From NCBI GenBank assembly GCA_019856515.1, contig CP082230.1, positions 3,410,001 to 3,474,000 on the forward strand: DNA of 64,000 bases, given 5' to 3'. This document shows, piece by piece, positions 48,554-58,145 of the stretch (within the stretch, counting starts at the first letter, position 1; each line of letters starts with the position of its first letter). This DNA is from Prolixibacteraceae bacterium (GTDB lineage Bacteria; Bacteroidota; Bacteroidia; Bacteroidales; Prolixibacteraceae). Below the pieces are notes generated by a model that was given only the letters and a program-made list of their open reading frames with translations, had not been told where the DNA came from and ran no database searches. The position numbers were made by a program, and so were the translations under genes.

Positions 48554-49120
48554 TTAAACTGTAAGAATATCAACTTCTTTAGCTTTTAGTTGTTCATCTA
48601 CTTTCTTGATGTATTTATCAGTAAGCACCTGTACATCTCCTAACGAATTCTTCTCTTGGTCTTCAGAAATCTCTGTTGCTTTTAACATCTTCTTGAAAGT
48701 GTCGTTCGCATCTTTACGTGCACCACGTATCGCGATCTTAGCATTTTCTCCAGCAGTATTAGCATCTTTAACAAGCCCTTTACGACGTTCTTCAGTCAAT
48801 GGTGGCACATTAAGACGAATAATCTCCCCATTATTATCAGGATTTAGCCCAAGATTAGAGTTTATTAGAGCCTTTTCGATATCTGGAATAAGTTGCTTCT
48901 CCCATGGCTGTACTGCAATTGTACGTGCATCAGGAGTATTGACATTTGCAACTTGAGATAGAGGGGTTGGAGCCCCATAGTACTCGACCATTACACCATC
49001 TAACATGCGAGGACTTGCTTTACCTGCACGAATACTTGCTAGTTCTTTATCAAGATGCTCAATCGTGTTGTCCATCTTTTCTTGAACCATATCTAAAATC
49101 ATTTGTAACTCTTCATTCAT
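48554..49120 (-). CDS. frr: Ribosome recycling factor
   Basis: 188 residues, the usual length for RRF. It has the conserved N-terminal IRAGKASPRMLDGVMVEYYG, the middle VQPWEKQLIPDIEKAL and the long C-terminal helices (EERRKGLVKDANTAGENAKIAIR). With EF-G it splits post-termination ribosomes. It lies 83 bases downstream of pyrH on the same strand, the classic pyrH-frr arrangement. Confidence 0.97.
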   Translation of the reverse strand: MNEELQMILDMVQEKMDNTIEHLDKELASIRAGKASPRMLDGVMVEYYGAPTPLSQVANVNTPDARTIAVQPWEKQLIPDIEKALINSNLGLNPDNNGEIIRLNVPPLTEERRKGLVKDANTAGENAKIAIRGARKDANDTFKKMLKATEISEDQEKNSLGDVQVLTDKYIKKVDEQLKAKEVDILTV

Positions 49121-49203
49121 TGCTTAGGAGTTTTTATGGTTGTTTTATCTATTTTATCAGAATAACTCAATCTATCCATATTTGTTCTTCAAATATAGTG
49201 AGA

Positions 49204-49917
49204 TTAGTTATTATACACATATGTTCCAATATTTTCTCCATCGATAACCTTTACAAGGTTGCCAATTGTATCCATATCAAAAACAATAACAGGTAAATTA
49301 TTTTCTTTACACATGGCTGTTGCTGTAAGGTCCATAATTTTTAACCCCTGACTGTATATCTCATCAAAAGTAATTTGATCATATTTTGTAGCTGTAGGAT
49401 CTTTCTCCGGATCTGCTGTATATATTCCGTCCACTCTTGTTCCTTTAAGCATCACATCTGCTTCAACTTCTATTCCCCGAAGGCTTGAACCTGTATCTGT
49501 TGTGAAATAAGGATTCCCTGTTCCTCCAGATAATATAACAACCTTACCTGATTCAAGACTTTCAATGGCTTTATCTTTGGAGTAATACTCTCCAACTGGT
49601 TCCATTCTTATTGCTGTTAATACTCTATTGGCAACACCATTGTTCTTTAGTGCAGATCCTAAAGCCAGACTATTAATCACTGTAGCAAGCATCCCCATTT
49701 GATCTCCTTTTACACGATCAAATCCTTGAGTGGACCCACTAAGCCCTCTAAAAATATTTCCTCCACCAATTACGATAGCTACTTGAACACCTTTCTCTAC
49801 AATTTCTTTAATTTGTATTGCATAGTCATTAAGTCTTTGAGAATCGATACCATATTCTTGGTCCCCCATTAATGATTCTCCAGATAGTTTAAGTAGTACT
49901 CTTTTAAATTTTGCCAT
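49204..49917 (-). CDS. pyrH: UMP kinase
   Basis: About 237 residues from ATG 49917 (MAKFKRVLLKLSGESLMG); an ATG eight codons upstream is less likely because the family starts here. It shows the amino acid kinase fold motifs: KLSGESL, VIGGGNIFRG, ILSGGTGNPYFTTDT and ADVMLKGTRVDGIYTADP. It phosphorylates UMP to UDP in pyrimidine synthesis and is typically feedback-regulated by UTP. It is the first gene of the pyrH-frr unit. Confidence 0.97.
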   Translation of the reverse strand: MAKFKRVLLKLSGESLMGDQEYGIDSQRLNDYAIQIKEIVEKGVQVAIVIGGGNIFRGLSGSTQGFDRVKGDQMGMLATVINSLALGSALKNNGVANRVLTAIRMEPVGEYYSKDKAIESLESGKVVILSGGTGNPYFTTDTGSSLRGIEVEADVMLKGTRVDGIYTADPEKDPTATKYDQITFDEIYSQGLKIMDLTATAMCKENNLPVIVFDMDTIGNLVKVIDGENIGTYVYNN

Positions 49918-49938
49918 GATTATAGAAAAATGTTTTGC

Positions 49939-49946
49939 CAAAATTA
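49939..49946 (-). promoter_or_regulatory. -7 box of pyrH-frr
   Basis: Minus-strand TAATTTTG matches TAnnTTTG, 22 bases before the pyrH start. Confidence 0.5.
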
Positions 49947-50234
49947 CGATAGATTAAGCATATACGAAAATTATATGATTATTCTGTTTAATTATTTTAT
50001 GCTATTGATCGTTTTTGCGTTCATCATGATTCCGAAGATCGTTATTGGATCTAAATTATTTGTAAAACAAGTATCTTTGATTCTAAATAAATGTACGAAT
50101 GTTGAAGTATTCTTAATTATGGATGAAATTAGGTATTAAATAATCTTCTTTTTATTAATTTTATTGAAAATATTAATGGGAATTTATCTTGTTATGAACA
50201 CTACTATTATACAAAACAGAGGATTGATGTATCG
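49947..50234. other. Intergenic region at left edge of glycan cluster
   Basis: About 290 very AT-rich bases between divergent pyrH and the first glycosyltransferase. A hydrophobic plus-strand ORF (69 codons from 49930) spans much of it but overlaps the pyrH promoter and has no recognised family. I see no clear promoter box for the glycosyltransferase. Confidence 0.4.
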
Positions 50235-51026
50235 ATGATAAAAGCTGGTATCTCATTAATAATAACGACCTATAATTGGCCGAAGGCACTTGATGTTGTT
50301 CTAGAACGCTTGCTTGATCAGACTTTATTTCCTGATGAGGTTATCATAGCGGACGATGGCTCTACAAGTGAAACCAAGGAGCTAATAGATCTGTGGCGTG
50401 GTAAACTGCCTTTTCCAATTATCCATTCTTGGATTGAGGATGATGGTTTTAGGGCTGCAATGAGCCGAAATATGGCAATTGAAAAAAGCAAGTATAATTA
50501 TATTATTTTTATTGATGGAGACATTCTTATTCGAAATCATTTCATTGAAGATCATCGAAAGTATAGACAGGATGGTTATTTTATCTCAGGATCTAGGGCT
50601 CGTTTGTCTAAAAGTTTAACATCTAAAATTCTAAATAAAGAAATAAAGCGTGAGAATTTCTTCACGAAGGGTGTTGGGCGAAGATTAACATTCATACGAT
50701 GGCCTTTTTACCATCGCATGTTCCCAGGAATACTAAATCATTATAGAAAGGTGAGAAGTTGTCATCTTTCAGTTTGGCGAGAAGATTTGATAGATGTAGA
50801 TGGTTTTGATGAATCATTTGAGGGTTGGGGCTTAGAAGATTCAGATCTAGTTGTACGTTTGATGAATAATGGTGTCAAAAGAAAAAACATTCATTTATTA
50901 GCGTCATGCTCTCATATTTATCATGAACAGAAAGAAAATGATCGCTTTGCTGAGAATGAAGAGTATTTAAAAGGTGCAATAGGTGAAAAATATATTTGTG
51001 CAAGGAAAGGAATTTCTACTCATTAA
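50235..51026 (+). CDS. Family 2 glycosyltransferase
   Basis: 263 residues. The N-terminal GT-A fold has SLIITTYNWPKALDVVLERLLDQ, the nucleotide-binding ADDGS (about 41-45) and a metal-binding IDGDI. The C-terminal half has the FEGWGLEDSDLVVRLMNNG motif of the galactosyltransferase-like (glyco_transf_7C) domain. Such proteins add sugars to lipopolysaccharide core or capsule. First plus-strand gene of the glycan cluster. Confidence 0.9.
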   Translation: MIKAGISLIITTYNWPKALDVVLERLLDQTLFPDEVIIADDGSTSETKELIDLWRGKLPFPIIHSWIEDDGFRAAMSRNMAIEKSKYNYIIFIDGDILIRNHFIEDHRKYRQDGYFISGSRARLSKSLTSKILNKEIKRENFFTKGVGRRLTFIRWPFYHRMFPGILNHYRKVRSCHLSVWREDLIDVDGFDESFEGWGLEDSDLVVRLMNNGVKRKNIHLLASCSHIYHEQKENDRFAENEEYLKGAIGEKYICARKGISTH

Positions 51027-51119
51027 TTTCAATAATAATTTAGGTTTAATCTTGAAGTTTATATTTTTCAGAGAATTCTTTTTAGTATTATGATTTTATC
51101 TTTCTCAAAAATATTAATG

Positions 51120-51127
51120 TATCTTTG
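51120..51127 (+). promoter_or_regulatory. -7 box upstream of the GT4 gene
   Basis: TATCTTTG matches TAnnTTTG, 58 bases before ATG 51185. No clear -33 element. Confidence 0.45.
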
Positions 51128-51184
51128 GTTCAAAGAGTGAGATCATTTCGATAATTAAGGATTAAATTAAGGAATAATAGTTTG

Positions 51185-52291
51185 ATGAAGATATTACATT
51201 TCTCAGATTCTAAAGTTTGGGGGGGCAGCGAGGAACAACTCTTCTACCTATTAAAAAATGATTGTTCATGTGAACACATATTGGTCTGCTTAGATGAAAC
51301 ACCTTCTTCGATACGAAAGAAGGATTTATCTTGTCGTGTAATATGTTTGAAAAAAAGAAAGAAATATCATTTTCAGATATTACGTGATTATATTGATGTG
51401 TTGAAAAATGAAGAACCTGATATTATACATATACATACTAGAGTTGGGCTTACGCTGCACTATGTTTTATCTAAGTTCTTCCATTTAAAAGCCCCAATTG
51501 TATTTAGTAAGAAAAATCTAGGGGTAAATTCTGCATATATTAAGAGAAAGAAATATAATTCTGATATCATAAAAAGATATATTTGTATTTCAAATGCAGT
51601 GAAAGATGATTTGGTCTCTATTTTAACAGAAGATAATAGAAAAAATGTCACTGTTATTTATGATGGTATTCCTACAGATAAAATAGGAAATAGTAATCTA
51701 CCTTCACTAAAAAAACACTATAGCCTTCCTTCTGATGCTTTTATTGTTGGTAATATTGCAAATCACACTAGAGCCAAAGACTTGTTAACTCTAGTTGAAG
51801 TGGTCAATATTCTTGTAAATATAAATGGGTACAAGAATATTTTTGTAATCCAAGTAGGTGAAGACAATAAACTCACAGAACAGATGAAAAATAAGATTGA
51901 GGAATATGATATTTCCTCAAATCTCATACTTCATGGATTTCAAAAAAATGCAATACAACTTGTACCTCAGTTTGATCTATATACACTAACATCTGAGAGA
52001 GAAGGCCTCAGTGTTTCCATTCTTGAAGCATTAGCTCAAGGAAAGGCTGTTGTTGCAACAAATGCTGGGGGTATTCCTGAGGCTGTGAAGGACAATTATG
52101 TTGGATTATTGTCTCCTGTCAAAGATGCCCAATCATTAGCCAATAATATAACTAGATTATATGAAGATCGTGATTTACTAAGAACATTTGAAAGTAATGC
52201 AATACCATATGTAGAAGAGAATTTCTCATTATCGAAATATGTGAAAGATACTTGTCGAGTTTATCATGAGTTGTATGGTGAGTTTTATTAG
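51185..52291 (+). CDS. Family 4 (GT-B) glycosyltransferase
   Basis: About 368 residues from ATG 51185; the TTG just before it is not needed. It has a GT-B fold with N-terminal HFSDSKVWGGSEEQLFYLL and the C-terminal nucleotide-sugar site FDLYTLTSEREGLSVSILEALAQGKAVVATNAGGIPE (E-x7-E motif of GT4). Retaining glycosyltransferase of surface-polysaccharide assembly. Followed 50 bases later by another transferase on the same strand. Confidence 0.92.
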   Translation: MKILHFSDSKVWGGSEEQLFYLLKNDCSCEHILVCLDETPSSIRKKDLSCRVICLKKRKKYHFQILRDYIDVLKNEEPDIIHIHTRVGLTLHYVLSKFFHLKAPIVFSKKNLGVNSAYIKRKKYNSDIIKRYICISNAVKDDLVSILTEDNRKNVTVIYDGIPTDKIGNSNLPSLKKHYSLPSDAFIVGNIANHTRAKDLLTLVEVVNILVNINGYKNIFVIQVGEDNKLTEQMKNKIEEYDISSNLILHGFQKNAIQLVPQFDLYTLTSEREGLSVSILEALAQGKAVVATNAGGIPEAVKDNYVGLLSPVKDAQSLANNITRLYEDRDLLRTFESNAIPYVEENFSLSKYVKDTCRVYHELYGEFY

Positions 52292-52341
52292 AGAAGGGAT
52301 ATTTAGACGTAATTATAGACAAAAAGTAAATTAATAATCAT

Positions 52342-53274
52342 ATGTGTAACTCTATTTTATCAATAATCATACCCATTTATAATGTGGAAGACTTTATCGA
52401 TAAATGTGTCAGGTCTGTAGTTTCTTCATCATCGAATAAATATGAAGTTATTTTGGTAAACGATGGTTCACCTGATAATTCTGCAATAATTGCAAAGAAA
52501 TATGCTGAAAAGTATGATTTCGTGAAATTCGTAAATAAGAAAAATGGGGGATTATCTTCTGCAAGGAATGAAGGACTAAAGTTTGTAACGGGTAAATATA
52601 TTTGGTTTGTAGATTCTGATGATTGGATTGAGGACGGAGCTATCGATAAATTGATCGAGTTAATTGAGAAAAATAATTCAATTGATATGTTTCACTTTTC
52701 TGCGGTTAGCTACTTCAATGAGAACCATATTGAATTTTTAAGACGTTCACCTCTTAAAAGAGAACAAATAAAGGCCGCTAATTTCTATAATAAGGAAATA
52801 TACCAACCCAATGTTTGGTTAAATTTATATCGTACAGAATTGCTAAAAGAGCATGGTCTTATTTTTAACGAGGAGCTTAGTAATCATGAAGATGATTATT
52901 TCATGCAAGACTTCATTCAATGCGCAAATAATGTTATGCTGTTGCCTGAATCTCTTTATTATTATCGACAAGATAGTAGAAGTTTATCTACTGTTAATAC
53001 TTGGAGCCGAGCGGAATCACTTTATTTATTATTAGATAAAACACATATTACCGCAAGGCTTAATCAAGATGAAAAATTCTTTCTTTGGTATACTTATTTT
53101 ATTACAAAAGAATTTTATAAATGTGTTAAAGGGATTGATGATATTAATAGTCATAAAATTGATTTTATGAAATCTCATAAAATCCCATATTTAAAAAATC
53201 CCATTACTAAATGGAAATTAAAGAAATTTATAATAAATCACGTTCCATTGATATATTATAAATTCGTTCTTTAG
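52342..53274 (+). CDS. Family 2 glycosyltransferase
   Basis: 310 residues. It starts SIIIPIYNVEDFIDKCVRSV. The NDGSPDNS uridine-binding loop is near residue 40 and the DSDDW metal/donor motif near residue 93. The C-terminal region (LYYYRQDSRSLST) is typical of capsule or O-antigen transferases. The stop overlaps by 4 bases the stop of the convergent glycosyltransferase gene. Confidence 0.92.
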   Translation: MCNSILSIIIPIYNVEDFIDKCVRSVVSSSSNKYEVILVNDGSPDNSAIIAKKYAEKYDFVKFVNKKNGGLSSARNEGLKFVTGKYIWFVDSDDWIEDGAIDKLIELIEKNNSIDMFHFSAVSYFNENHIEFLRRSPLKREQIKAANFYNKEIYQPNVWLNLYRTELLKEHGLIFNEELSNHEDDYFMQDFIQCANNVMLLPESLYYYRQDSRSLSTVNTWSRAESLYLLLDKTHITARLNQDEKFFLWYTYFITKEFYKCVKGIDDINSHKIDFMKSHKIPYLKNPITKWKLKKFIINHVPLIYYKFVL

Positions 53275-54323
53275 GAATAAAGAACGAATTGTATACAGAA
53301 TCTCGTAAATGCATTTAATCTTTGTAGCTTTTTTTGTATAGAGTCAAAAAAGATTACATGTATTGGCTTTGGTGCAATAATATATTTTAGTATTACTAGG
53401 TCTTTATAACTGATCTTTATACTCCTCCTTATTAATGTTTTGAACATACATTTGTTAAACTCAAATGGTTCAAAGTATTTAACCCTATTGTTTTGCTTTA
53501 TTAATTCAATAATATTGGTTCTAAATAGAGCTTGTTTGTCTCTATCTTTAAATTTTGTTTTATCCCAAATTACATTACTTATAAAGTTAATATGAGGTAT
53601 GTTATGAAATGGACTATTGTATAACATCATTGAATGTGAGACAATTGTGTTGTTAATCTGCTCTTTTCGTTTAATGTGCGTTATTTGTTTATTATGAACA
53701 CGATAATGAAGTAGAACTTCATTAAGGTTTGCGATTTTTACATTCAACATCATTCTTGTCCACAAATCATAGTCTTGTGCAGATTTGTAATCTTCATTAT
53801 AGAAGAATTTATTTTCAATCACCACAGACTTTCTTATCATAACAGATGGATGAGAGATACAGCATTTAAAGAATAGCTTTGTTTTAAGATCATCAGGTTC
53901 AGAAGGGAATATCTTGACATTATTCTTATCTCCAAATTTCTTTATTTGTGTTCCTAATACAGCTATTTCTTTATTTTGTTCTAAATATTTAACTTGTTTG
54001 GCAATACGCTGAGGTGAAGATATATCGTCTGCATCCATTCTTGCAATATAAGTTCCTTGAGATGCTTTTATTGCGATGTTCATACTTTTAGCTAATCCGA
54101 AATTAGTTGGATTATCAATTATCTGTATACGGTTGTCCTTGTGTTGAATTTCTTTGAGTAGATTGGTGTTAACCTTGTTCTGTATATTGTCATTAACTAC
54201 GATTACCTCTAGGTTAGTGTAGGTTTGATTTAGTATTGAATTGATCGCTTTTCTTATCCACTCACTTTCTTCATTATAAACGGACATAATGATCGATACC
54301 AATAAAGAGTTAGTTTTTCTCAT
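53271..54323 (-). CDS. Family 2 glycosyltransferase
   Basis: 350 residues. GT-A motifs SIIMSVYNEESEWIRKAINSIL, VVNDN near residue 44 and ARMDADDIS near residue 95 are present, followed by LKTKLFFKCCISHPSVMIRKS and DYDLWTRMM. It lies 472 bases downstream of the dideoxysugar operon on the same strand, so it may have its own promoter. Confidence 0.92.
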   Translation of the reverse strand: MRKTNSLLVSIIMSVYNEESEWIRKAINSILNQTYTNLEVIVVNDNIQNKVNTNLLKEIQHKDNRIQIIDNPTNFGLAKSMNIAIKASQGTYIARMDADDISSPQRIAKQVKYLEQNKEIAVLGTQIKKFGDKNNVKIFPSEPDDLKTKLFFKCCISHPSVMIRKSVVIENKFFYNEDYKSAQDYDLWTRMMLNVKIANLNEVLLHYRVHNKQITHIKRKEQINNTIVSHSMMLYNSPFHNIPHINFISNVIWDKTKFKDRDKQALFRTNIIELIKQNNRVKYFEPFEFNKCMFKTLIRRSIKISYKDLVILKYIIAPKPIHVIFFDSIQKKLQRLNAFTRFCIQFVLYS

Positions 54324-54795
54324 TTTAACACAACAATTTCTTTATGATTAAATAATCATTTCTATATAAAAATAGCAGCAGAACCTATGGAGTTATGTGA
54401 TGATATTGCCCTATTTAAAAATTGAGAATAATCACTTATAATCGCAAAATTAAAGAATAACTTTCAATTCACAAGTATTAAACAATCTATTGATATCAAA
54501 AAGTTATTATTACATCCTCGTAGACTATATTAAATATGTGTGTCTACACCATTGTATGAGTCTTTAACAATTTAAAATAATATCCTCCAATTTGAAAACG
54601 TATTTTTTCATTTTGTGTAATAGATGCTTTTGGCTTACCATATATACATTAAATAACCTATGACTATTCATGTTTAATTTAGGAAGTCTTACAGTTGATG
54701 ATTACGACGTAATTAATAATTATTTTCTCTAAGTGGAAAATAGATTTTAATAACACCTCTAGTCAATAATTGAATGTACGCTTAAGAATGCGTAA
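54324..54795. other. Intergenic region inside the glycan cluster
   Basis: About 470 bases, very AT-rich. It probably holds the promoter of the minus-strand glycosyltransferase and the end of the dideoxysugar operon. I find no strong hairpin, RNA gene or ORF. Confidence 0.45.
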
Positions 54796-55683
54796 TTAGT
54801 CTGATTGATGTAAGAGCTTTAATCCTTCAGCCAGGCTTATTTTTGATTCCCAGTTTGGCATAATTTGTCCTACCGAAAAAGGATTCATTACTTCCCTTTT
54901 TCTATAAGCCCGTTTTCCCCAATTAATTTTTAGATTCTTCCCTGTTACTTGTTCAAAAAGATAAACCATTTCTTTCAAAGAATAATTAATATTACCTCTA
55001 ACAGAATATATCGGATGTGTGGTGTTAGTTTTATCTAATAATGTTAATGCAACTTTATAAGCATAACAGACATCTGAAATATGTACAAAGTAAAGTCTCT
55101 GTTCTCCTTTAGACATATCTAATACCTTTTTACTATCAGAAAATTGATGAAGAAGATTTATTAATTTACCTCTGTTGTCATTTTCACCATAAGTGTCATA
55201 AAGAATAAGGTCAATGGCTTTAAAACCTTCTGCTTGTATATAGTATTCAAGTATATTGCTAAATGCATGTTTTGTTGCTGCATAAAGTGATACAGGGTTA
55301 TATGTCTCTTGGTGATAGTACTGCCATGATGTCCCAGTGTTAATTATCTTTTTTACACCACACACTTTCATGGCTTCTAGTAATTGTGTTCCAAATAAAA
55401 TATTACTAGTAATTAGATTGTCAATATCATCAGTTTTGTGTTCTGCAATAAAAAGTGAAGCAAGATGTAATACTGTATCAATATTCTTATCCTTAATACC
55501 TTTCTTTAGGCTTGTAATCGTACCATCATAAAGAATTGTATCTATTTTATCATTAATGTCCTTCAAATTATAAAAAGAAGAACTATCTCGTACAGTCACT
55601 GTAACAGAATAACCTTGGTCAATAAAGTAATGTGTTAAATTTGAGCCAACAAAACCTGTTGCACCAGTTATTAGTATTCTCAT
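54796..55683 (-). CDS. NAD-dependent epimerase/reductase (CDP-sugar, AscF-like)
   Basis: A 295-residue extended SDR. The Rossmann motif GATGFVG is at residues 7-13 and the active-site Tyr-Lys in YAATK near residue 133, with GTSWQYY supplying the Ser/Thr. Placed last in a RfbH-RfbF-RfbG-epimerase string with a 4-base overlap, it is best explained as the 4-ketoreductase that finishes a CDP-3,6-dideoxyhexose, such as AscF in CDP-ascarylose synthesis. Paratose or abequose synthases (RfbS/RfbJ) are related alternatives. Confidence 0.75.
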   Translation of the reverse strand: MRILITGATGFVGSNLTHYFIDQGYSVTVTVRDSSSFYNLKDINDKIDTILYDGTITSLKKGIKDKNIDTVLHLASLFIAEHKTDDIDNLITSNILFGTQLLEAMKVCGVKKIINTGTSWQYYHQETYNPVSLYAATKHAFSNILEYYIQAEGFKAIDLILYDTYGENDNRGKLINLLHQFSDSKKVLDMSKGEQRLYFVHISDVCYAYKVALTLLDKTNTTHPIYSVRGNINYSLKEMVYLFEQVTGKNLKINWGKRAYRKREVMNPFSVGQIMPNWESKISLAEGLKLLHQSD

Positions 55684-56222
55684 TTGAATGGGGATTTAAA
55701 CATGTCTAAAGTTACGAAATTTAGATCTCTGTCAGAAATAATAGGATCTTCAATATGGTTCCATTCAAAACCAATAGAATTGTATTTAATGCCACAGTCA
55801 GATTCTGGGTTATATCCTGTTGATACATTATAAGTGCTAATTGTATTGTCCTCTAATGCAAGAAAGCCATGTGCAAACCCCTTAGGTATATATATAGATC
55901 GTTTGTTTCTGTCATTTAATTCAAAAAAGTCATATTTACCATATGTAGAAGAACTTTTCCTTAAATCGACCACTACGTCTAGAATAGATCCTGCTTGAAC
56001 ATTGACTAACTTGTAATGATCATGTGGAGGTAGTTGAAAATGCATCCCACGGATTGTATCTTTTTTTGAAATAGAGAAATATGATTCATTCCAAACCGTA
56101 TTTAAATTATTCTCTTCAAAGGTTTTACTGTTGAATGTTTTTACAAACTCACCTCTTGAATCTAAGGCATGGAAGTTTTCTATTATGTATACTCCTTCTA
56201 AGGTTGTGTTGATGATTTTCAT
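55680..56222 (-). CDS. RfbC/AscE-like sugar epimerase
   Basis: A 180-residue cupin of the dTDP-4-keto-rhamnose 3,5-epimerase family. The motifs RGEFVKTF, DTIRGMHFQ (catalytic His) and YIPKGFAHGFLAL are present. In this CDP-sugar operon, and without dTDP-rhamnose genes, it is more likely to be a CDP-3,6-dideoxy-4-ketohexose 5-epimerase (AscE type) than RmlC. It overlaps both neighbours by 4 bases. Confidence 0.8.
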   Translation of the reverse strand: MKIINTTLEGVYIIENFHALDSRGEFVKTFNSKTFEENNLNTVWNESYFSISKKDTIRGMHFQLPPHDHYKLVNVQAGSILDVVVDLRKSSSTYGKYDFFELNDRNKRSIYIPKGFAHGFLALEDNTISTYNVSTGYNPESDCGIKYNSIGFEWNHIEDPIISDRDLNFVTLDMFKSPFK

Positions 56223-57283
56223 TTACTTAAAAAATAATGGATTTGATCTGCACAAATATTATAAACATTTTCTGTTTGATATCTCTTATACCAATCAACC
56301 GTTAGCTTAATTGTTTCATCAATATTTAGCTTTGGTTTCCATCCAAGTTTAAAGAATGTTTTAGATATGTCGAGAGATAAGAGTTTTGCCTCATGAGGAT
56401 GATCAGAACTTGAAATATCAATAATTTGCCCACAGCCATATTCATTTACAATCTTAGTAGCAATATCCCAAACTGGGATTACAGACTCTAAGTGAGGTCC
56501 AAAATTCCATGGCTCATTAAAACTTCCGGGAGAATCCCACATTTTTTGTGCTAAAAGTAGATACCCAGATAGTGGCTCTAGCACATGCTCCCATGGTCTT
56601 ATTGATTTAGGAGACCTTACTTCAATAGGTATATTACTTTCAATTGACCTTATACAGTCTGGAATAATTCGATCATTAGCCCAGTCTCCACCTCCAATTA
56701 CATTCCCTGCTCTGACACTTGCGATTGTTTGTTTGTTAGATGAAGAGAAGAATGATCTTTGCCACGATTGTATCGCAATTTCACAGGCTCCTTTAGAACT
56801 TGAATAAGGATCAAAACCACCTAATGAATCAGTTTCCTTATATCCCCAGAGTTGCTCTTTATTTTCATAACATTTGTCTGTAGTTATAAGTACACTTGAT
56901 TGAACACTTGGAGTTTGTCTAATTGCTTCCATAACATGAATTGTCCCCATTACATTGGTTTCATATGTCTCAATCGGAGACAAGTATGAATCTCGGACTA
57001 ATGCTTGGGCTGCTAAATGAAAGACAATCTCTGGTTTGTATTTAGCAAAAACTGTATAAAGTTTCTCTTTATCTTTAATATCTCCTCTAATATCAATTAT
57101 TTTAGAAGATATTGAAGCTAAACTAAAATTATCTTTATTACTTATTGGATCTAAACTATAACCAATCACTTCAGCACCTAGCTCAAGTAAGAATATAGAC
57201 AACCATGACCCTTTGAATCCTGTGTGTCCAGTTACAAGGACTTTTTTGCCTTTGTAGAAGTTATTATAATGTTGTATTGTCAT
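56219..57283 (-). CDS. rfbG: CDP-glucose 4,6-dehydratase
   Basis: A 354-residue extended SDR. NAD-binding VTGHTGFKGSWLSIFLLELGAEV is characteristic of RfbG/DdhB. The active site includes TTDKCYEN and YSSSKGACE (Tyr-x3-Lys), followed by RAGNVIGGGDWANDRIIPD. It converts CDP-glucose to CDP-4-keto-6-deoxyglucose, the branch-point for 3,6-dideoxyhexoses. It lies 63 bases after rfbF. Confidence 0.96.
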   Translation of the reverse strand: MTIQHYNNFYKGKKVLVTGHTGFKGSWLSIFLLELGAEVIGYSLDPISNKDNFSLASISSKIIDIRGDIKDKEKLYTVFAKYKPEIVFHLAAQALVRDSYLSPIETYETNVMGTIHVMEAIRQTPSVQSSVLITTDKCYENKEQLWGYKETDSLGGFDPYSSSKGACEIAIQSWQRSFFSSSNKQTIASVRAGNVIGGGDWANDRIIPDCIRSIESNIPIEVRSPKSIRPWEHVLEPLSGYLLLAQKMWDSPGSFNEPWNFGPHLESVIPVWDIATKIVNEYGCGQIIDISSSDHPHEAKLLSLDISKTFFKLGWKPKLNIDETIKLTVDWYKRYQTENVYNICADQIHYFLSK

Positions 57284-57346
57284 GTTTCTGACTAATAATG
57301 GTTATATCTATTGTTTTTAGATTATTACAATAGATTGGTATACTTA

Positions 57347-58120
57347 CTACCACTGTTTCCATGGAGCATTTCCTTCGTCCCACAGTTTATTAAGTTCAAT
57401 ATTATCTCTGAGTATATCCATTGGCTTCCAAAATCCATGATGTCGATAAGCATACATTTCATTGTCCTCAGCTAGTTTCTCTAAAGGTTCTCTTTCAAAT
57501 ATTATATTGTCTCCCTCTTCAATGTAGTTTAGAACCTCAGGTTGACAAACAAAATAACCAGCATTAATCCAAGTGTTATCTCCTTTAGGTTTCTCTTGAA
57601 AAGAGTTTACGACACCACTATCACTGATCTCTAATGCGCCAAATTTACCTTGTGGCTTATAGGCTGTGACTGTAATTAGCTTGTTTTGTTGAAAATGTTG
57701 TTTAATAACATTTGATATATTAATGTCAGAAACCCCATCTCCATATGTTAGACAGAAAGGTTCATTTTGAATGAAATCTTTTACTTTTTTTATCCTAGAT
57801 CCTGTCATCGTATGAAGTCCAGTATCTACAAGAGTTACTTTCCAATCCTCTGAATCAGAATTATGCACTTGCATTTGGTTGTTCTTAAGATCAAAAGTGA
57901 CATCGGAATTATGTAAGTAATAGTTTGCAAACCATTCTTTGATAACATACCCTTTGTATCCACAACAAACGATAAATTCCTTTATTCCGTGAGCAGCATA
58001 AGATTTCATGATATGCCAAAGAATAGGTTTCCCTCCGATTTCAACCATTGGCTTAGGGATTAGGTGAGTCGATTCGCTCAGTCTTGTTCCAAATCCACCT
58101 GCTAAAATTACAGCTTTCAT
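57347..58120 (-). CDS. rfbF: Glucose-1-phosphate cytidylyltransferase
   Basis: A 257-residue nucleotidyltransferase. The N-terminal AVILAGGFGTRLSEST and KPMVEIGGKPILWHIMK are diagnostic of RfbF, as are ITVTAYKPQGKFGAL and FVCQPEVLNYI later. It makes CDP-glucose from CTP and glucose-1-phosphate, the first step of the pathway. It lies 25 bases after rfbH. Confidence 0.97.
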   Translation of the reverse strand: MKAVILAGGFGTRLSESTHLIPKPMVEIGGKPILWHIMKSYAAHGIKEFIVCCGYKGYVIKEWFANYYLHNSDVTFDLKNNQMQVHNSDSEDWKVTLVDTGLHTMTGSRIKKVKDFIQNEPFCLTYGDGVSDINISNVIKQHFQQNKLITVTAYKPQGKFGALEISDSGVVNSFQEKPKGDNTWINAGYFVCQPEVLNYIEEGDNIIFEREPLEKLAEDNEMYAYRHHGFWKPMDILRDNIELNKLWDEGNAPWKQW

Positions 58121-58145
58121 AATCTTGTATTTTGTGTTGTAATTA

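Noticed and set aside
49930..50139. Plus-strand ORF of 69 codons with hydrophobic content before the glycan cluster
   Set aside because: It overlaps the pyrH promoter, sits in very AT-rich DNA that naturally gives Ile/Phe/Leu codons, and has no recognisable family.
54324..54795. Possible sRNA or lost gene in the 472-base gap of the glycan cluster
   Set aside because: No hairpin with T run, promoter box or ORF could be supported.
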